From the NCBI GenBank assembly GCA_937974195.1, contig CALJIC010000035.1, positions 1-64,000 on the forward strand: DNA of 64,000 nucleotides, in the 5' to 3' direction. Every line of letters starts with the position of its first letter. Position 1 is the stretch's first letter. Both the position numbers and the translations under genes were made by a program. Of the stretch, positions 60,821-64,000 are shown piece after piece. The notes under the pieces were generated by a model. That model did no database searches. It was not told where the DNA came from and was given only the letters and a program-made list of their open reading frames with translations. Source of the stretch: an uncultured Roseiflexaceae bacterium (GTDB lineage: Bacteria; Chloroflexota; Chloroflexia; Chloroflexales; Roseiflexaceae).

Positions 60821-61568
60821 TGCCCACCTCCGCGGCGGTCGCCTCGCCTCCGGTGGCCCGTACTTCCTCCAGGCGCTCGTCCATGATCGGGAACTGCCGC
60901 GGCACCTCCGGGTGCTCCAGCTCGCCCGAGCGCCGCTCGCCGCGGCTCGGCGAGGTGTAGGGGGTGAGCAGCGGCAGCCCGCCTACCGGGTCCACCAGCT
61001 CGCCGTTGATCTCCAGCCCGCGCTTGCCGAACGTCGGCACCGGGAAGTCGCGCGCCTCGCGCTTGCCGTACCAGCGCACCCGCCCGATCTTCTGGCGGTC
61101 GATCTGGCTCTGCAGCGTCATCAGCGCGTGCAGCAGCGCCTCGGGGCGCGGCGGGCAGCCGGGGATGTACACGTCCACCGGGATGAGCAGGTCGATCCCG
61201 CGCAGCACGTTGTACCCGTCGCGGAACGGCCCGCCCGAGGTGGCGCAGGCGCCCATCGAGATCACGTAGCGCGGCTCGGGCATCTGGTTGTAGAGCCGCA
61301 CCACCTGCGGCGCCATCTTCTTCGTGACCGTCCCCGCCACGATCATCAGGTCCGCCTGCCGCGGCGACGCGCGGAACATCTCGGCGCCGAAGCGCGCCAG
61401 GTCGAAGCGCGAGAGGCCGGTGGCCATCATCTCGATCGCGCAGCACGCCAGCCCGAAGGCCATCGGCCACAGCGACGAGCGCCGCCCCCAGTTGTAGAAG
61501 CGGTTGACGGTCGTCAGAAAGACGCCAGCTTTCTCGGCTTCCAGCTGGAGCTCGTGGTCCTCTGGCAT
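60801..61568 (-). CDS. nuoB: NADH-quinone oxidoreductase subunit B
   Basis: Holds cluster N2, the last iron-sulfur cluster before quinone. The ligands C42, C43 (LACCAIEMMATG), C108 (GACATSGG) and C138 (PGCPPRPE) are all present. It is 255 residues. The C-terminal roughly 80 residues beyond the conserved core are a hydrophilic extension. It follows nuoA by 19 bases and overlaps nuoC. Confidence 0.96.
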   Translation of the reverse strand: MPEDHELQLEAEKAGVFLTTVNRFYNWGRRSSLWPMAFGLACCAIEMMATGLSRFDLARFGAEMFRASPRQADLMIVAGTVTKKMAPQVVRLYNQMPEPRYVISMGACATSGGPFRDGYNVLRGIDLLIPVDVYIPGCPPRPEALLHALMTLQSQIDRQKIGRVRWYGKREARDFPVPTFGKRGLEINGELVDPVGGLPLLTPYTSPSRGERRSGELEHPEVPRQFPIMDERLEEVRATGGEATAAEVGNDAAQQ

Positions 61569-61587
61569 CGTTACCTCTGAGCTTTCG

Positions 61588-61944
61588 TCACACCCACTCG
61601 AGCGCGCCCTTCTTCCAGGCGTAGACCAGGCCGGCGATCAGGATCAGCAGGAAGATCGCCATCTCGATCAGCGCGAACAGGCCGAGCTGCCCGTAGGCCA
61701 CCGCCCACGGGAACAGGAACACCACCTCGATGTCGAAGATCACGAACGCCAGCGCGTACAGATAGTACTGGACCTTGAACTGCACCCGGATGTCGCCGAT
61801 CGCCTCCAGCCCGCACTCGTACGTCGACTGCTTGATCGGTGTCGGGCGCTTCGGTGCGAGGAACCGGGCGGCGACTAGGGGGAGTGCCGGGAACAGCAGC
61901 GCGGCGATGAGGAAGACGCCGATGAAAGCGTAGTTCGACAGCAT
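61588..61944 (-). CDS. nuoA: NADH-quinone oxidoreductase subunit A
   Basis: The small 118-residue membrane subunit with three helices. The signature loop KQSTYECGLEAIGD (with the conserved cysteine) and the FVIFDIEVVFLFPWAVAY helix are intact. It is the first gene of the cluster. A promoter is visible 50-80 bases upstream at 61995-62023. Confidence 0.96.
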   Translation of the reverse strand: MLSNYAFIGVFLIAALLFPALPLVAARFLAPKRPTPIKQSTYECGLEAIGDIRVQFKVQYYLYALAFVIFDIEVVFLFPWAVAYGQLGLFALIEMAIFLLILIAGLVYAWKKGALEWV

Positions 61945-61994
61945 GGGCTACGTTCCTGCTGTGAGCGGCGGGACGGGGTAGGTGGACTATGTTA

Positions 61995-62023
61995 AGTATA
62001 GCACAAGGGGGGTGCTGCTGCAA
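61995..62023 (-). promoter_or_regulatory. Promoter for the nuo cluster
   Basis: Minus strand TTGCAG (62023-62018), 17-base spacer, TATACT (62000-61995), starting about 43 bases before the nuoA ATG. Only six bases separate the -35 from the stop codon of the FHA gene, so that transcript may also read into nuo. Confidence 0.55.
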
Positions 62024-62028
62024 ACAGC

Positions 62029-62490
62029 TCAGCGCACCAGGCGCAGCTCGATCCGTCCGAGGCGGATGATATCGCCCTCCTCGACGATCGTCGGGTCGCG
62101 CACCTCGATGTCGTTCACGAAGGTGCCGTTGGTGCTGCCGAGGTCCTCGAGCACCCACTGGTCGCCCCGCAGCTCCAGGCGCGCGTGCTGCTGCGAGAGG
62201 AACGAGTCGTTCAGGGCGATCTCGCAGCTCTCCATGCTTCGCCCGATGATCGTGCTCGGGCTGAGGGGGAAGACCTTGCCGGCGGCCACGCTGCTCTGCC
62301 CGCTGCGCAGCACCACCAGCTGGCCGTAGGGGCTGGCAGGCGCCGCCGCGGCGCCCCCCTGCCCGGCATACTGCAGGTCACGCACCACGAAGCGCAGCAC
62401 CTGCCAGAGGAAGAAGTACAGCAGCAGCACCACTGCGACGCGCAGCAGCAGGATGACGATGTCGATCGACGTGTTGGCGATGTCGAACAT
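62029..62490 (-). CDS. FhaB-like membrane-anchored FHA-domain protein
   Basis: A 153-residue phosphothreonine-reader. An N-terminal membrane helix (IDIVILLLRVAVVLLLYFFLWQVLRF) is followed by a linker and a complete FHA domain: IIGRS, SQQHARLELR, and the LEDLGSTNGTFVND loop. The arrangement matches FhaB proteins that recruit cell-wall or division factors under Ser/Thr kinase control in actinobacteria. It lies directly downstream of an FhaA-like gene, the same pairing. No Hanks kinase is in the window. A PP2C phosphatase is at 20.3-21.5 kb. Confidence 0.9.
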   Translation of the reverse strand: MFDIANTSIDIVILLLRVAVVLLLYFFLWQVLRFVVRDLQYAGQGGAAAAPASPYGQLVVLRSGQSSVAAGKVFPLSPSTIIGRSMESCEIALNDSFLSQQHARLELRGDQWVLEDLGSTNGTFVNDIEVRDPTIVEEGDIIRLGRIELRLVR

Positions 62491-62555
62491 ACTGCGTCAC
62501 GTGTGATGTGGATTGCGCAACGCTTGGCCAGCCCTCACAGACTGCACATCACGAG

Positions 62556-63278
62556 CTACGCTTCCTTGAAGGTGAGCTCCAGCCCGCCGAGCGAGATGAT
62601 GTCGCCGTCGCGCAGCGCCCGCTCGGCCACCTGCTCGCCGTTCACGAAGGTGCCGTTGGTGCTGCCGAGGTCGGTGATCCAGAAGCGGCGCGCCCGGTAG
62701 CGCAGCTGCGCGTGGTGCCGCGAGACGCGCGTGTCCTCCAGGATGATGTCGTTGTTCAGCCCGCGCCCGATGCTCAGCAGCGTGCTCTCGAGCGGGATGA
62801 CGTGCGTCCCGCTGCGGCTGGAGAGCAGCAGCCGCGCCCGCGCCGGCGGCGCCTGCGCGCTCTGCACCGGCTGGATCACCTGCGTCTGGCCGCTGTCGGC
62901 GCTCCCCGGCAGCGCCTGGGTCTCCGCGATCACCTGGATGGAGCGCCGCGGCACGCCCGGGTCGGCCGCCAGCTCGACGTGCGGGTGCTCGAGCATGCTG
63001 AAGCCGCGCTCCTGCGCCAGGTCGGCCAGGTAGGCCGCCATCTCGCGCTCGACCTCGGCGCGGATCGGCGCGAAGGCCGCCATGTCCTGCGGGTGAAGGT
63101 ACGCCCGGTAGATGTTGGGGACGATGATCCGCCTGACGCCGATCGTCTGGTGGGTCTCCATGGCTCGCTCGAGGCGCTTGGCGATCTCGGCCGGCTGCAC
63201 CGGGCTGCGGAACAGCCGCGCCACCGACCCCTCGACGATGTTCTCCATGAAGTTTTCGAAGCGTGAGAGCGCCGACAT
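62556..63278 (-). CDS. FhaA-like protein (DUF3662 plus FHA domain)
   Basis: A 240-residue protein. Residues 1-115 are the FhaA N-terminal domain (SRFENFMENIVEGSVARLFRSPVQPAEIAKRLERAM). A short linker leads to a C-terminal FHA domain (150-240) with LSIGRGLNND, VSRHHAQLRYR and TDLGSTNGTFVNGEQ. FhaA proteins bind phosphorylated MviN-like partners in actinobacterial peptidoglycan control; the same role here is inference. A possible TAGAAT -10 lies upstream near 63330. It is 65 bases upstream of the FhaB-like gene on the same strand. Confidence 0.92.
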   Translation of the reverse strand: MSALSRFENFMENIVEGSVARLFRSPVQPAEIAKRLERAMETHQTIGVRRIIVPNIYRAYLHPQDMAAFAPIRAEVEREMAAYLADLAQERGFSMLEHPHVELAADPGVPRRSIQVIAETQALPGSADSGQTQVIQPVQSAQAPPARARLLLSSRSGTHVIPLESTLLSIGRGLNNDIILEDTRVSRHHAQLRYRARRFWITDLGSTNGTFVNGEQVAERALRDGDIISLGGLELTFKEA

Positions 63279-63397
63279 AGCTCTGCCTGCGAGTTCGAGA
63301 TACGGCGGCGAGATGTTGCCGCACCAACTATTCTATCACAGCGGCATATGGCAGAACACTGAGGCCGAGCTGTTGGGAGCGGCGAGGGGCGCCGCCA

Positions 63398-64000
63398 TCA
63401 CCCCGCGGCGTTCAGGGCCTTGTAGTAATCGCACAGGTGGCGAAGCGCGCACCGCTCGCAGCGCGGGACGCCCCACACGCACACCCGCTGGCCGTGGCGC
63501 AGCATGTTGTGGTGGAAGTTCCACAGCAGGTCGGCGTCGCGCGGGAGCAGCCGCAGCAGCAGCGCGTGGGCCTGCTCGGCGGTGGCGCGCGGCCCGATCA
63601 ACCCGATCCGCCCGCTCACCCGGTGCACGTGGGTATCGACCGGCAGCACCGGCTTGCGGAAGCAGAACAGCAGCACCAGCGACGCCGTCTTCGGCCCGAC
63701 GCCGGGGAGCGACTGGAGCCAGGCCAGGCCCTCTTCGGGGGGCAGGTCGGCGAGGAAGTCGATGCTGGCCTCCCCGCGCTCGGCGATGATCTGCGCCAGC
63801 ACGGTCTTGATGCGCGGCGCCTTGGCCTCGGCGAAGTTCGCGGGCGCGATCGCCTCGGCGATGCCCTCCACCGGCGCGTCGCGGATCGCCTCCCAGCTCC
63901 CGTACTTCGCCCAGAGCTGCTGGAACGCCCGGGCCTCGTTGGCCTGGGTGGTGCGGTGCGAGAGGATCGTCGAGATCAGCTCGTGCATGGGCTCGCGCCG
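63398..64000 (-). CDS. nth: Endonuclease III family DNA glycosylase (5' end probably beyond the window)
   Basis: Removes oxidised pyrimidines from DNA by base excision and cuts the abasic strand. Seen: helix-hairpin-helix LPGVGPKTASLVL with the catalytic lysine, PVDTHVHRVSGRIGL with the catalytic aspartate, and the [4Fe-4S] ligands C-x6-C-x2-C-x5-C at the end (CVWGVPRCERCALRHLC). An ATG occurs at 63988, but the upstream in-frame residues RREP fit the family, which usually has 20-30 residues before the ELISTILSHRTT block, so I infer the gene begins beyond 64000. Confidence 0.88.
   Translation of the reverse strand, partial: RREPMHELISTILSHRTTQANEARAFQQLWAKYGSWEAIRDAPVEGIAEAIAPANFAEAKAPRIKTVLAQIIAERGEASIDFLADLPPEEGLAWLQSLPGVGPKTASLVLLFCFRKPVLPVDTHVHRVSGRIGLIGPRATAEQAHALLLRLLPRDADLLWNFHHNMLRHGQRVCVWGVPRCERCALRHLCDYYKALNAAG

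Overview
The window is a GC-rich bacterial chromosome segment that most resembles a filamentous phototroph-type Chloroflexota (Roseiflexaceae/Chloroflexales-like). This is inferred from the mix of protein families: a complex I cluster with two nuoM genes, a lipoprotein with a long Thr/Pro linker, an FhaA/FhaB pair, a HAS-barrel protein, and a MetE-like gene beside mtnA. No database could be consulted. Nearly all space is ordinary chromosomal coding sequence. I see no prophage, transposase, CRISPR array or rRNA. There is one tRNA gene.

Layout. 1-2.4 kb (minus): a glycosyltransferase with a zinc-ribbon-like tail (cut by the left edge) and a PhnP-type metallo-hydrolase. 2.4-9.8 kb (plus): a methionine/SAM-cycle cluster of mtnA, a MetE-like protein lacking zinc ligands, a PfkB (probably adenosine) kinase, a Gfo/Idh oxidoreductase, sahH and metK. 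9.8-16.3 kb: Nudix, OsmC, lysA, a secreted CAP protein, a lipoprotein, and a response regulator whose phosphorylation site is degenerate. 16.5-21.5 kb: a divergent HAS-barrel/DtxR pair with clear promoters, mutL, and a PP2C phosphatase. 22-33 kb: ROK kinase, GDPD, a SWIM mini-protein, tRNA-Leu, a phosphohexomutase, a VOC protein, ada, an ABC-2 exporter and a HEAT protein. 33.6-46.5 kb: HNH nuclease, MBL hydrolase, an orphan CoxL-like molybdoenzyme subunit, a two-component system, an aminotransferase, a GH2 glycosidase and an M20 amidohydrolase. 46.6-61.9 kb (minus): nuoA-B-C-D-I-H-J-K-L-M, a tandem P-loop kinase-like gene, a second nuoM, then nuoN, with no nuoEFG. 62-64 kb: FhaB, FhaA and an endonuclease III cut by the right edge.

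How the genes work together. Complex I here is an 11-subunit type without the NADH module, with two MrpD-like pump subunits and an apparently lengthened NuoL lateral helix, so it probably takes electrons from a donor other than NADH and has extra pumping capacity. The 2.4-9.8 kb genes recycle the products of SAM use: SahH removes SAH, a PfkB kinase removes adenosine, MtnA acts on methylthioribose-phosphate, and MetK remakes SAM. FhaA/FhaB and the distant PP2C enzyme are the kind of parts used in Ser/Thr phosphorylation signalling.

The most unusual signal is between genes. Several unrelated families of short-unit repeats, most of them able to fold as hairpins, begin exactly at or within a few bases of stop codons, and in some cases supply the stop codon: TGACGGGG units, ATCCACGGAG units, TGAGAAC units, and a TAGTCGTCAG inverted repeat. 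The other notable items are the tandem kinase-like gene inside the nuo cluster, the repetitive NuoI tail and the degenerate response regulator.
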